From positions 114,763 through 178,762 of the forward strand of contig NZ_PSWS01000048.1 in assembly GCF_002932875.1 (NCBI RefSeq): DNA of 64,000 nucleotides. The letters are read 5' to 3'. The DNA comes from Rathayibacter tritici. Its GTDB lineage: Bacteria; Actinomycetota; Actinomycetes; Actinomycetales; Microbacteriaceae. Positions 47,480 through 58,721 of this stretch are shown here, in pieces (position 1 is the first letter of the stretch; every line of letters begins with the position of its first letter). A model generated the notes under the pieces. It had not been told where the DNA came from and ran no database searches. It saw only the letters and a program-made list of their open reading frames with translations. The translations under genes were made by a program, and so were the position numbers.

Positions 47480-48202
47480 ATGCTCTCCGCTCACCTCCTC
47501 GACGCCCTCGCCGTTCTCCTTCCGCTCGACTGCCCCGCCTGCGGAGCCGCCACCAGCCGAGCGCCCTGCTCGGGCTGCCGCGCCGAGGCCGCCCGCGCCG
47601 GGGGCGTGCGGACGCGCGTGCTCGGGCCGCCGGAGGATCCGCTCCTGGTCGCCGTCGGCGCTGCCTACGCCGGGACGGTGCGCCGTCTCCTCGTGGCGTT
47701 CAAGGAGGAGGGGCGCACCGCGGCCCTCGCCCCGCTCGCCGCCCTCCTGCGCCCGGCGCTCGGAGCGGCGCTCGCCGGAAGTGCCGCCGCGCTTGTCGTG
47801 CCGCCAGGCTCGTGGGCAGCGCGAGTGCGGCGCGGGGCCGACCCCGTCGCGCTGCTGGTCGCCGCAGCGGGCGGGCGCGCCATGCATCCGCTGCGGCGGT
47901 CCCGGGTGCTCCGGGACCAGGTCGGTCTCGGCCGCGCCGACCGGCACGGCAACCTCGACGGCGCCTTCCTCGCCCGTCGGCCGCTCTCCTGCTGGCCGCC
48001 GGTGGTGCTCGTGGACGACGTGGTCACCTCCGGAGCGACTCTGCTCGAGCTGCGGCGCGCCGTGCGCGCGGCGGGCGGCTCGGTCCGATCGGCGGCCGCG
48101 CTCGCAGGCACAGAGAGACGGGCGGGTGACGTACCAGCAGAATCCCGTGGAACTCCCGGTGACGATCGGGTGACCGGGGTCTACGGTGGGGGCACGGCGT
48201 GA
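47480..48202 (+). CDS. ComF-family phosphoribosyltransferase-like protein
   Basis: 240 residues from the ATG at 47480; the upstream open frame to 47357 lacks a good start. A zinc-ribbon-like start (CPACGAATSRAPCSGC) is followed by the conserved YAGTVRRLLVAFKEEGR and, near residue 185, the phosphoribosyl-pyrophosphate motif VVLVDDVVTSGATLLE. ComF proteins take part in DNA uptake in competent bacteria; in actinobacteria their role is unclear. It commonly lies between lpqB and hpf, as here. The C-terminal 35 residues look unconserved. Confidence 0.88.
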   Translation: MLSAHLLDALAVLLPLDCPACGAATSRAPCSGCRAEAARAGGVRTRVLGPPEDPLLVAVGAAYAGTVRRLLVAFKEEGRTAALAPLAALLRPALGAALAGSAAALVVPPGSWAARVRRGADPVALLVAAAGGRAMHPLRRSRVLRDQVGLGRADRHGNLDGAFLARRPLSCWPPVVLVDDVVTSGATLLELRRAVRAAGGSVRSAAALAGTERRAGDVPAESRGTPGDDRVTGVYGGGTA

Positions 48203-48253
48203 ACGGTCCGCCCCGGAGCAAGGCGGCACGCCGTACTCGACTGGGAGGTTGTC

Positions 48254-48937
48254 ATGGACATCGACATCACAGGACGCAACATCGACATCACCGATCGCTT
48301 CCGCGCGTACGCGACGGAGAAGTCGGACAAGGTGGCGCACCTCGCCGATCGTGCTCTCGCACTCGAGATCAAAGCGAGCAGGCACGCCGAGGGCAAGGGC
48401 TCGGCCGGCGGCGACCGAGTGGAGCTCACGCTGATCGGCAAGGGGCCCGTGGTGCGGGCCGAGGCGAGCGGAGCCGACAAGTACGCGGCGTTCGACGTCG
48501 CCATCGGGCGGCTCCTGGAACGCGTGCGACGAGCCAAGGACCGCAAGAAGGTCCATCGGGGCCAGCATCGGCCGACCTCGCTCCGCGACGCGGCCGCCGA
48601 CGACTTCAGCGTCGTCGCCATCCAGCCCGCCGACGCCGCGGTGCTGGAGCAGCTGAGCACGGGTGTCGTCCCGGTTCAGGAGGCGCCGGAGCCCGCAGAA
48701 GACGAGGCCGAGGAGCCGTACTGCCCCGTCGTGATTCGCAAGAAGGTCTTCGCCTCCGTCTCGATGAGCGTCGATGATGCGGTCGACTACATGGAGCTGG
48801 TCGGCCACGACTTCTACCTCTTCATCGACTCCGACACGAACCGCCCGAGCGTGGTCTACCGCCGCAAGGGCTGGGATTACGGCGTGATCGGCCTCGGCGA
48901 CGAGGCCGACGAGCTGGCCGAGCAGGCCGCCGGCTGA
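48254..48937 (+). CDS. hpf: Ribosome hibernation promoting factor, long form
   Basis: 227 residues from the ATG at 48254, with GGGAGG 6 bases upstream. N-terminal S30AE domain (residues 1-105: MDIDITGRNIDITDRFRAYA, KADKY-type core at GADKYAAFDVAIGRLLERVRRAKDR) binds the 30S decoding site; the C-terminal domain (165-225, VIRKKVFASVSMSVDDAVDYMELVGHDFYLF) dimerises to form 100S ribosomes. The two-domain length is the long form usual in actinobacteria. A strong terminator follows. Confidence 0.95.
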   Translation: MDIDITGRNIDITDRFRAYATEKSDKVAHLADRALALEIKASRHAEGKGSAGGDRVELTLIGKGPVVRAEASGADKYAAFDVAIGRLLERVRRAKDRKKVHRGQHRPTSLRDAAADDFSVVAIQPADAAVLEQLSTGVVPVQEAPEPAEDEAEEPYCPVVIRKKVFASVSMSVDDAVDYMELVGHDFYLFIDSDTNRPSVVYRRKGWDYGVIGLGDEADELAEQAAG

Positions 48938-48949
48938 GAGTCGACCCTC

Positions 48950-48977
48950 GGGCCCCGGAGCACCGGCTCCGGGGCCC
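48950..48977 (+). terminator. Hairpin terminator after hpf
   Basis: GGGCCCCGGAGC (48950-48961) pairs perfectly with GCTCCGGGGCCC (48966-48977) around ACCG. There is no T run, as is common for actinobacterial terminators. Confidence 0.85.
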
Positions 48978-48997
48978 TCCCCGCGCCCAGGCGAGAA

Positions 48998-49066
48998 GTC
49001 CGCCCGTGCCCTGCCAGGGAGTCCGCCCAGGGCGGACACGTCGTCCGGACCGCTCGCCGTCCGCCC
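48998..49066. repeat. Repeated GTCCGCCC octamer upstream of secA
   Basis: GTCCGCCC occurs at 48998-49005, 49021-49028 and 49059-49066. At 49030-49037 its inverse GGGCGGAC follows the middle copy after one base, making a 17-base palindrome (49021-49037). The cluster ends just before the candidate secA -10 box. It may be an operator or a second hairpin. Confidence 0.7.
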
Positions 49067-49070
49067 CGGC

Positions 49071-49076
49071 TAGGCT
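49071..49076 (+). promoter_or_regulatory. Candidate -10 box (TAGGCT) for secA
   Basis: TAGGCT lies 57 bases before the secA GTG start and just after the GTCCGCCC repeats. No clear -35 box is visible. Confidence 0.45.
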
Positions 49077-49133
49077 GGTCGCGGTCCGCGCTCCGGCGCG
49101 CGACTTCGATCTTCTACTTATTTGGAGTACCCC

Positions 49134-51935
<2,802 letters not shown>

Positions 51936-51953
51936 GTTCTCCCGGACGACGTC

Positions 51954-51994
51954 CGACGGCCCCGGTTCCGCAGCAGCGGGAACCGGGGCCGTCG
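51954..51994 (+). terminator. Hairpin terminator after secA
   Basis: Arms 51954-51969 and 51979-51994 pair perfectly over 16 bases (CGACGGCCCCGGTTCC with its complement) around a 9-base loop. It begins 19 bases after the secA stop. Confidence 0.9.
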
Positions 51995-52321
51995 GCGTTC
52001 AGCAGGAGGGAGGCGCTCGGCCGGGCGACCCCGCCGCCGCCTTCCCGTGGCGCGCGTAGGAGACCAGACCCGGCTCGAGGAATGGGAGGCACCGCGACGA
52101 CCATGAGTCCCACCCCCCTCCGCTGTGTCCTGAGGCGACGGTGCAGGGCTGCGGAGCGGTCTCCGACCACGGCCTCGCCCCGGATCGAGGACGATGCCGG
52201 TGTCGACACGATCGGCTCCGCGCTCCTCGGCCGCTAGCAGCTCGCGGGAGGAGGCGATCCGCGGCAGAAGCGTCGAGATCATCCTGCCGGCCGCGCGAGA
52301 CCGCGACCGCTGACCACCTGG
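51995..52321. other. Intergenic stretch without recognised gene
   Basis: About 330 bases between the secA terminator and the end of the Rv3235-like gene. Open frames here look like compositional shadows and lack credible starts or family similarity. No RNA gene was recognised. Confidence 0.5.
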
Positions 52322-52777
52322 TCAGAGAACGTTGATCGCGGTCGCCCGCCAGCGCGCATCCGTGCCCTCGAGTCGAATCGCGACGGCCCGCGTGCGGGCG
52401 CGATTGTGCACCAGGACCACCCCCTCGACGACGCCGTCCCGCGGCTCCGTGATCACCACCCGGCCGACCGTGAACGGGACCCGCTGCCCCGTCTGCTTGC
52501 CCAGGGCTCGCGAACGAGCGGAGAGCACGACGCGCTTCTGCAGATGGTGGTAGACCTCGTCGCTCAACCAGCGGGCGATCTGGTCGATCTCGCGTGAGCC
52601 CTCGAGGATCTCGACGACCAGGAGGGTGAGGCGCGCGAGCACAGGAGCCGGATCGGGCAGTTGCGCCCGGGTCGCCGGCTGCGGGGCGAAGAACTCTGCG
52701 GTGCTCGGCGGCTCGTCCTTCGGCTGGGGCTCGACGGGCAGGGTGCGGTAGTCGAAGGCGTGGAGGGGATGGCTCAT
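52322..52777 (-). CDS. Rv3235-family protein
   Basis: 151 residues. A Pro-rich N-terminal third (residues 1-45) is followed by a domain with VLARLTLLVVEILEGSREIDQIARWLSDEVYHHL and a C-terminal beta part with RVVITEPRDGVVEGVVLVH and RAVAIRLEGTDARWRATA. This matches the small Rv3235 family found downstream of secA in actinobacteria. Function is unknown. Convergent with secA. Confidence 0.85.
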   Translation of the reverse strand: MSHPLHAFDYRTLPVEPQPKDEPPSTAEFFAPQPATRAQLPDPAPVLARLTLLVVEILEGSREIDQIARWLSDEVYHHLQKRVVLSARSRALGKQTGQRVPFTVGRVVITEPRDGVVEGVVLVHNRARTRAVAIRLEGTDARWRATAINVL

Positions 52778-52921
52778 GCGGCGATCTCCAGGGGCAGGAC
52801 GAGCTGTTCACGGGTCCGGGTCACCTCTCGGCTCGATTGGGCGGAGCGCACTGGGTGTAGCGCGCAGGGACGCCCTCATCGAAGCAGTCGAGGGAAGCTC
52901 ATAGCGTATTACCGGCGAGAC

Positions 52922-52930
52922 TGTGGATAA
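52922..52930 (-). promoter_or_regulatory. Single DnaA-box-like sequence
   Basis: The reverse strand reads TTATCCACA, the classical DnaA-box nonamer. Only one copy was seen, in the gap between the Rv3235-like gene and the pdtaS-like gene, so it is not an origin. It may be a DnaA-binding regulatory site or chance. Confidence 0.4.
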
Positions 52931-52988
52931 CCCGGCGCATCAGGTGACAGTGCGGTGCTCCCGCGGCGCCGGCGCACCGAGCGCACCC

Positions 52989-52994
52989 TAGGCT
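52989..52994 (+). promoter_or_regulatory. -10 element (TAGGCT) of a probable leaderless pdtaS promoter
   Basis: TAGGCT ends 6 bases before the GTG start of the sensor kinase gene, with no ribosome-binding site between them. Confidence 0.6.
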
Positions 52995-53000
52995 TGACCG

Positions 53001-54500
53001 GTGTCGACCCTCAGTGACCTCGTCCTCTCCCACGGCCGATCCGACGAAGCGGATGTCGAGTGGCTGCACCTGCTGGTCGGCGACCTGCAGCTGCTCGCCG
53101 ACCTGGCCTTCGCCGACATCGTGCTCTGGGTCCCTACCGCCGAGGACAGCTTCGTCGCGGTCGCGCACGCCCGTCCCTCCAGCGCAGCGACCCTGTTCTA
53201 CCGCGACTTCGTCGGCCAGCGGATCAAGTCGGAGTGGCGCGCCCAGGTCGTCGAGGCCTTCGAGACGGCGCGCATCGTCGACACCTCCGCCCCGGACTGG
53301 TTCGAGGAGACGCCCACACGGGTGCGCGCCGTCCCCGTCCTGCGCCGGCTCAGCTCCTCCGACAGCGGCACCACCGACCAGCCGATCGCCGTCGTCACGC
53401 GCCACACCAACCTCAGCGAGACGCGCACTCCGAGCCGTCAGGAGTTGACATTCAACGACTGCGCGAACGATCTCTTCTCGATGATCGCCTCCGGGGACTT
53501 CCCCGACCTCGGGGCGCCGACCGGTCCGCGGCGCGGCGCCCCGCGAGCGTCCGACGGGCTGATCCGCCTGGACGTCGACGGCATCACCACGTTTGCGAGC
53601 CCCAACGCCCTCTCAGCGTTCAATCGCATCGGGTTCGCCGACGAGCTCGAGGGGGAGTCGCTCGCCGAGGTCACCACGACGCTGATCGCGGGCAAGGTCG
53701 TTATCGACGAGTCCCTGCCGCTGGTCGTCACCGGGCGGGCTCCGTGGCGCACCGACATCGAGGCCCGCGGAGTGACGGTCTCGCTGCGCGCGATCCCCAT
53801 CCGGGACCGCGGCGAGCGGGTCGGCGCCGTCGTGCTCTGCCGCGATGTCACCGAGCTGCGCCACCAGGAGCGGGAGCTCATCACGAAGGACGCGACGATT
53901 CGGGAGATCCATCACCGCGTCAAGAACAATCTGCAGACCGTCGCGTCGCTGCTGCGGATTCAGGCACGGCGCACCCACTCCGATCTGGCCCGGGAGGCGC
54001 TCACCCAGGCGATGCGGCGTGTCGCCGCCATTGCGGTCGTGCACGACACTCTCTCGGAGGGACTGAACCAGAACGTCGACTTCGACGCCGTCTTCGACCG
54101 GGTGCTGCTGCTGATCGCCGAGGTCGCCTCGACCCACAACACCACGGTGCACCCCAAGCTCACGGGTAGCTTCGGCAACCTGCCCAGCGAGTACGCGACT
54201 CCGCTGGCACTCGCCCTGACCGAGCTGGTCACCAACGCCGTCGAGCACGGCCTGGCCGGTCGCGAGGGTGACGTGGAGATCGTGGCCTCGCGCAGCGACG
54301 ACGAGCTGACCGTGAAGGTTCGCGACACCGGCGTCGGGCTGCCCGAGGGCAAGGTCGGCTCGGGACTGGGCACGCAGATCGTGCGCACGCTGATCCAGGG
54401 CGAGCTCGGCGGCACCATCGACTGGCACACGCTGGTCGGGCGCGGCACCGAGGTCACTATCGAGGTGCCGCTGCGCTGGCTGGAGCGCGCTCGCTCCTGA
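53001..54500 (+). CDS. pdtaS: PdtaS-like sensor histidine kinase
   Basis: 499 residues from the GTG at 53001. No transmembrane helix, so cytoplasmic. Residues 1-150 form a GAF-like sensor domain (LADLAFADIVLWVPT), residues 175-290 a PAS domain (FASPNALSAFNRIGF), then the HisKA_2 acceptor EIHHRVKNNLQTVASLL (His304 and His305) and the ATPase domain with LTELVTNAVEHG and VRDTGVGLPEG. PdtaS phosphorylates the antiterminator PdtaR, which binds RNA; no pdtaR gene is in the window. The order near a WhiB1 gene is typical of actinobacteria. Confidence 0.92.
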   Translation: MSTLSDLVLSHGRSDEADVEWLHLLVGDLQLLADLAFADIVLWVPTAEDSFVAVAHARPSSAATLFYRDFVGQRIKSEWRAQVVEAFETARIVDTSAPDWFEETPTRVRAVPVLRRLSSSDSGTTDQPIAVVTRHTNLSETRTPSRQELTFNDCANDLFSMIASGDFPDLGAPTGPRRGAPRASDGLIRLDVDGITTFASPNALSAFNRIGFADELEGESLAEVTTTLIAGKVVIDESLPLVVTGRAPWRTDIEARGVTVSLRAIPIRDRGERVGAVVLCRDVTELRHQERELITKDATIREIHHRVKNNLQTVASLLRIQARRTHSDLAREALTQAMRRVAAIAVVHDTLSEGLNQNVDFDAVFDRVLLLIAEVASTHNTTVHPKLTGSFGNLPSEYATPLALALTELVTNAVEHGLAGREGDVEIVASRSDDELTVKVRDTGVGLPEGKVGSGLGTQIVRTLIQGELGGTIDWHTLVGRGTEVTIEVPLRWLERARS

Positions 54501-54514
54501 GCCGGAAACGACGA

Positions 54515-54544
54515 GACCCCCGCTGCCGTGAGGCGACGGGGGTC
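54515..54544. terminator. Hairpin terminator between convergent genes
   Basis: GACCCCCG (54515-54522) pairs with CGGGGGTC (54537-54544); inside, GCC (54525-54527) pairs with GGC (54532-54534). Lies between the ends of pdtaS and whiB1 and can serve both. Confidence 0.75.
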
Positions 54545-54577
54545 GTGGTCGTCCAGCCGGGAGCGGCCGGTGCGCGT

Positions 54578-54826
54578 TTAGGAGGCGCGGCGGGCGCGGG
54601 CGGCGCGGCGCTTGAGGGCGCGGCGCTCGTCCTCGCTGAGGCCGCCCCACACACCCGAGTCCTGACCGGTCTCGAGGGCGTATTGGAGGCAGACCTCGGT
54701 GACGGTGCAACGACCGCACACCGACTTCGCCTTCTCGATCTGGTCGACGGCCGGGCCGGTGTTACCGACGGGGAAGAAAAGCTCGGGGTCTGCGGTGAGG
54801 CAAGCGGCCTTGTCGCGCCAGTCCAT
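54578..54826 (-). CDS. whiB1: WhiB-family iron-sulfur regulator, WhiB1 type
   Basis: 82 residues from the ATG at 54826, with AAGGAG 8 bases upstream; this excludes the longer open frame. Cysteines 9, 37, 40 and 46 match WhiB1 in number and spacing and hold a 4Fe-4S cluster that reacts with nitric oxide. The GVWGG turn and Arg-rich tail follow. WhiB1 is an essential DNA-binding regulator in mycobacteria that binds the housekeeping sigma factor. Confidence 0.92.
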   Translation of the reverse strand: MDWRDKAACLTADPELFFPVGNTGPAVDQIEKAKSVCGRCTVTEVCLQYALETGQDSGVWGGLSEDERRALKRRAARARRAS

Positions 54827-55205
54827 GCGGATGCTCCTTGTGTGAAGGCGTGCGTAGAGGAACCACGCAGTGTTCGGGTGGGATGATCGATTCACGCCGA
54901 CGATCACGACCAGTACTCGATCGTCGCGCCGTCACCGGTGCACGCCGCGAGGCCCCGCGCGAGCGCAGGGTGAATCGGGTGGTGGTCGAGACGACGCTCG
55001 GTTCTTGCCGGTGCACTCGGTGCGATGCGAGAGCACTGCGCCGGCCACCCGACTCCAGTGCTGATCATCCGGTTCGCCCCCACGCCTGACGGCGCGGCGG
55101 GATCGGATGTTCACATCGGCGGAAACCCACGACCCTGTGAGCGGTGAAACGAACTGGACTAGCCTGTCACGGGTATGAGCCCGAATCAAGAGTCCTGGAT
55201 GGGAT
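54827..55205. other. Divergent intergenic region between whiB1 and a small membrane-protein gene
   Basis: About 380 bases with no recognised long gene. It should contain the whiB1 promoter and leader on the minus strand. On the plus strand a TAGCCT box (55160-55165) is followed 9 bases later by a 15-codon open frame (55175-55222) whose end overlaps the next gene. No other pattern was seen. Confidence 0.55.
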
Positions 55206-55643
55206 GTGGCTGTGATCGCTGACGCGAACGGGTCCCGCGAGCCCCGCTCGGGCGGCTTGAGACCGCTTGGTCTGCTCGTGCTGATCGCAGTCTTGGCTCT
55301 GGAGACGCTCGCCGTCGCCGCGGTCGCGATCTGGTTGATCCTGGAGCTGCTGACGACCAGGCCCGACACGCTGGGAGGTGGGATCGCCATCGTCGTCCTC
55401 GCGCTGATCGCGGTCGGCTGGGCCGCAGCGACGACGCTCGGCGCCGTCCGCCGCCGCGGCTGGATGCGCGCCTCCGCCCTGACGATGCAGCTGGTGCTGA
55501 TGGCCGTCGCACTCGGAGCATTCCAGGGCCAGTACGCGGTCCCCGATATCGGCTGGGCCCTCCTGGCGCCGGCCGTGGTGGCCGTCGTCGCGCTGTTCCT
55601 CCCGAGCGTCGTCGCCCTCACCCGCCGCGATTCCGGCGCCTAG
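55206..55643 (+). CDS. Small integral membrane protein, unknown function
   Basis: 145 residues from a GTG at 55206; a GTG at 55212 is equally possible. Four transmembrane helices: LGLLVLIAVLALETLAVAAV, GGIAIVVLALIAVGWAAA, TMQLVLMAVALGAF and WALLAPAVVAVVALFLPSVV. A cytoplasmic RRRGW loop lies between helices 2 and 3. Similar four-helix proteins of unknown role occur near whiB1 in related genomes as I recall. It may be translationally linked to the 15-codon frame before it. Confidence 0.75.
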   Translation: MAVIADANGSREPRSGGLRPLGLLVLIAVLALETLAVAAVAIWLILELLTTRPDTLGGGIAIVVLALIAVGWAAATTLGAVRRRGWMRASALTMQLVLMAVALGAFQGQYAVPDIGWALLAPAVVAVVALFLPSVVALTRRDSGA

Positions 55644-55717
55644 GGGAGCGGCTGGCGCGCCGCCGCTCGCGGGTGCAAGGCTTGGAGTGACCCGCCATCG
55701 ACACGGAAGCGACACGC

Positions 55718-56695
55718 ATGGACTCCATCCGACTCGGCTCCAGCGGCCTGCAGGTCTCCTCGATCGTTGTCGGCTGCATGAGCTTCGGTGCGCCCGATCG
55801 CGGCGCGCACGGCTGGAGCATGGGCGAGGAGGAGTCGCGACCGTTCCTCCAGCGGGCACTCGAACGGGGCATCACCACCTTCGACACGGCGGATGTCTAC
55901 TCCGACGGCACGAGCGAGGAGTTCGTTGGCCGGGCCCTCGCCGACTTCGCCGTCCGCGAGGAGGTCGTGATCGCGACCAAGGTGCACGGGCGGATGCGCC
56001 CCGGCCCCAACGGCGGCGGGCTCTCCCGGCGTCACATCCTCAGCGCGATCGACGACAGCCTGCGTCGGCTCGGCACCGAGTACATCGACCTCTACCAGAT
56101 CCACCGCTGGGACCCGGAGACGCCGATCGAGGAGACGATGCAGACGCTCCACGACGTTGTCCGCTCGGGCAAGGTGCGCTACCTCGGAGCGTCGAGTATG
56201 TGGGCCTGGCAGTTCGCCAAGGCGCAGTACACCGCGGATCTCGGCGGCTGGACGCGGTTCGTCTCGATGCAGGATCAGTACAACCTGATCCAGCGCGAGG
56301 ACGAGCGCGAGCTGCACCCGTTCTGCCTCGATCAGGGGGTGGGCGTGATCCCGTGGTCGCCGCTCGCCCGCGGCCGCCTGACCCGCGACTGGGACGCGAC
56401 GACGGCGCGTACCGAGAGCGACGTCTTCGGCGGCACCCTCTACCGCCAGCAGGAGGAGGCCGATCGCCGGACTGTCGCGACCGTGGCACGCATCGCCGAG
56501 GAGCGCGGCGTCTCCCGAGCGCAAGTGGCGCTCGCCTGGGTGCGGCAGCAGGAGGCGGTCACCGCGCCGATCGTGGGCGCCACCAGGCTCCGGCACCTCG
56601 ACGACGCTGTTGCGTCCCTCGAGCTGGAGCTGAGCGCGGACGAGCTGGCGGCGTTGGGCGCCGACTACCTGCCGCGCGCCAGCGAGGGCTTCTGA
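55718..56695 (+). CDS. Aldo/keto reductase
   Basis: 325 residues. NADPH-dependent TIM-barrel oxidoreductase: LQVSSIVVGCMSFGAP start, TFDTADVYSDGTSEEFVGRAL with catalytic Asp and Tyr, VVIATKVHG with Lys, YIDLYQIHRWDPETPIEE with His, and the cofactor-binding IPWSPLARGRLTRDW and VGATRLRHLDDA. Subgroup resembles the plant/bacterial AKR family acting on aldehydes; substrate unknown. No operon partner. Confidence 0.92.
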   Translation: MDSIRLGSSGLQVSSIVVGCMSFGAPDRGAHGWSMGEEESRPFLQRALERGITTFDTADVYSDGTSEEFVGRALADFAVREEVVIATKVHGRMRPGPNGGGLSRRHILSAIDDSLRRLGTEYIDLYQIHRWDPETPIEETMQTLHDVVRSGKVRYLGASSMWAWQFAKAQYTADLGGWTRFVSMQDQYNLIQREDERELHPFCLDQGVGVIPWSPLARGRLTRDWDATTARTESDVFGGTLYRQQEEADRRTVATVARIAEERGVSRAQVALAWVRQQEAVTAPIVGATRLRHLDDAVASLELELSADELAALGADYLPRASEGF

Positions 56696-56744
56696 TCCGC
56701 GGTCGTCCGACGCGCCAGCGCTGACCCGAGCGGAACATCCCCGC

Positions 56745-56750
56745 TACGCT
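56745..56750 (+). promoter_or_regulatory. Candidate -10 box (TACGCT) for the kinase gene
   Basis: TACGCT lies 40 bases before the start of the Ser/Thr kinase gene. The leader also holds GGGGGA about 5 bases before the ATG as ribosome-binding site. Confidence 0.35.
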
Positions 56751-56789
56751 TCCAGTCGAAGATGATGGAAGCTCGGATCGGGGGACGGT

Positions 56790-58721
56790 ATGACGGTGAG
56801 TCCCGGCGTAGCCCTGGGTGCCCGCTACCGGCTGCTCGAGCGGATCGGGTCGGGCGCAGCGGGCGAGGTGTGGCGGGTTGGTGACGCTCAGGGCCCCGAC
56901 CTCGCGGCGAAGCTGCTCCGCCGAGAGCACGCCCACGATGCGGGGCTGGTCGAGCGGTTCGTGCGGGAGCGGTCGGTGCTCACCCGGCTGCGGCACCCGA
57001 ACGTCGTGGAGGTCCGCGATCTGGTGGTCGAGGGCGAGACGCTCGCGATCGTGATGGAGCTCGTCGGCGGCGGCTCGTTGCGGGAGCTGCTGCGGCTCGA
57101 GGGGCCGCTTCCCGCGGCGCGCGCTCTGCCGGTGGTCGCCTCGATTCTGGACGGGCTCGCGGCGGCTCACGCGATCGGCACGGTCCATCGCGACGTGAAG
57201 CCCGACAACGTGCTGCTGGCCGAGGGGTCGGCCGATCTCGGCTCCGCCGTCCGCGTGTCCGACTTCGGCATCGCCCATGTCGTCGCCGAGGGGCCGAGAG
57301 CGACGACGGGCATCATCGGGACGCCCGAGTACCTCTCGCCCGAAATGCTCGCGACCGGCGAGGCCGGACCGCCGAGCGACGTCTACTCGACCGGCGTGCT
57401 GCTCTACGAGCTGCTCTGCGGCCGCACTCCCTTCGCGGGCCTCGGCACCGATTTCGCGGTCGCGTACCGACACGTCTCGACGCTCCCGCCCCCGCTGGAC
57501 CTGCCGCCCCGGCTCGCGTCGCTGCTCGACCGGATGCTCGCGAAGGATCCGCTGTCCCGGCCGACGGCTCCGGAGGCGGCCGGGATCCTCCGCGCTCTCG
57601 TCCCGGAGCTGGCCGGGCTGCCTGCGCTGCCGCTCGCGTCGGGCGTGCCGGTGTTCGAGGAGGCGGACCGGCCGGGCACGGTCCTGCGCGGGGTCGCGGT
57701 GGCGACGCAGCCGGAGCCGATCGACGAGGGGCCGGCGCCCGAGCTCGGTCCGTCGTCGCAGGCGACGATGCTCCGTTCCGTGCCGCGTCGGGAGCTGCGC
57801 GCGTCGGAACGGCCGACGGTCGCGGCTCCCGCGCGGCGGCGTGGCGGTCTTCGGATGATCCTCGCGGCCGCCGGAGCCGTCGTCCTGCTCGTCGCCGCGG
57901 TGGTCATCGCCGTCCAACCGCGCGGTGACGACGCGCACGCACCTGCTTCGGACGCCGCACTGTCGGCTCGGCAGCAGGACCGGCCGCTGCCCACGGGTCT
58001 CGGGGTGACGCGGTCCGCCGCCTGGGACGCGACGAGGCGGTCCGTGGTCGTCGAGATCACCTACTCGGCGCAGAGCGCGCCTCTCTCCGGTCCTCTCCTG
58101 GAGGTGCTGCCGGGCCTCGATGCTGCGGACGGCTGCCCCGCCGTCACCTGGTCCGGGGCGACAGCCGTCCGCAATCAGCCGAGCGTCACCGGGGTCGGAA
58201 CGCGCTGCGGCTGGAGCCTGACGGATGTGGAGGTCCCGGCGCAGGGGAGTGTCGAGGTGACGGCGGTCGTGCCGCTCGCCGTGGCCGAGCAGAGCGCCCT
58301 CGACGCGTGGCTCTCCGAGGCCGCGTCCGCCACGACGCAGGCCGTGTCCGATTCCGCGGTGGCCGGAACGGCGTACCCGGTGCAGCGCCTGCGGGATGTG
58401 CGGATCCAGACGCCCGCGCGGACGGTGAGCCAGACGCCGCTGCCGGTGACGCTGGTGCCGGTCTGGCCCAGTGGAGCGGACCCCGTGAATCCGCTGCTCG
58501 TCACCCCGTCGTCGGGGCCGGCGAGCAGCATGCTCGACGCGATCGCCGGGGGAGTGGGCGGGGTGCGCTTCAGCGACGGCTGCGGGGGCGCGGTCGCCGT
58601 GTCCTCCGATGGGCTCACCGTGACCGCCCTGTCGGTGACCCCGTCCTGCGAGCTGCGAGCCCGCGTGGGCGCCTTCTCGGACCTCGCGAGCAGCCCCTTC
58701 GCGATCACGACCCGCGATTGA
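56790..58721 (+). CDS. Transmembrane Ser/Thr protein kinase
   Basis: 643 residues from the ATG at 56790. Residues 12-270 are a Hanks-type kinase: glycine loop RIGSGAAGEVW, the ATP lysine in AAKLLR, catalytic HRDVKPDN (His133-Arg-Asp135), DFG, and the activation segment GTPEYLSPEM. A Pro/Arg-rich linker leads to one transmembrane helix near 355-375, then about 260 extracytoplasmic residues without PASTA repeats and with several Cys. No such C-terminal family was recognised. It precedes a WXG100-like gene and an RHS gene and may regulate that system. Confidence 0.9.
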   Translation: MTVSPGVALGARYRLLERIGSGAAGEVWRVGDAQGPDLAAKLLRREHAHDAGLVERFVRERSVLTRLRHPNVVEVRDLVVEGETLAIVMELVGGGSLRELLRLEGPLPAARALPVVASILDGLAAAHAIGTVHRDVKPDNVLLAEGSADLGSAVRVSDFGIAHVVAEGPRATTGIIGTPEYLSPEMLATGEAGPPSDVYSTGVLLYELLCGRTPFAGLGTDFAVAYRHVSTLPPPLDLPPRLASLLDRMLAKDPLSRPTAPEAAGILRALVPELAGLPALPLASGVPVFEEADRPGTVLRGVAVATQPEPIDEGPAPELGPSSQATMLRSVPRRELRASERPTVAAPARRRGGLRMILAAAGAVVLLVAAVVIAVQPRGDDAHAPASDAALSARQQDRPLPTGLGVTRSAAWDATRRSVVVEITYSAQSAPLSGPLLEVLPGLDAADGCPAVTWSGATAVRNQPSVTGVGTRCGWSLTDVEVPAQGSVEVTAVVPLAVAEQSALDAWLSEAASATTQAVSDSAVAGTAYPVQRLRDVRIQTPARTVSQTPLPVTLVPVWPSGADPVNPLLVTPSSGPASSMLDAIAGGVGGVRFSDGCGGAVAVSSDGLTVTALSVTPSCELRARVGAFSDLASSPFAITTRD

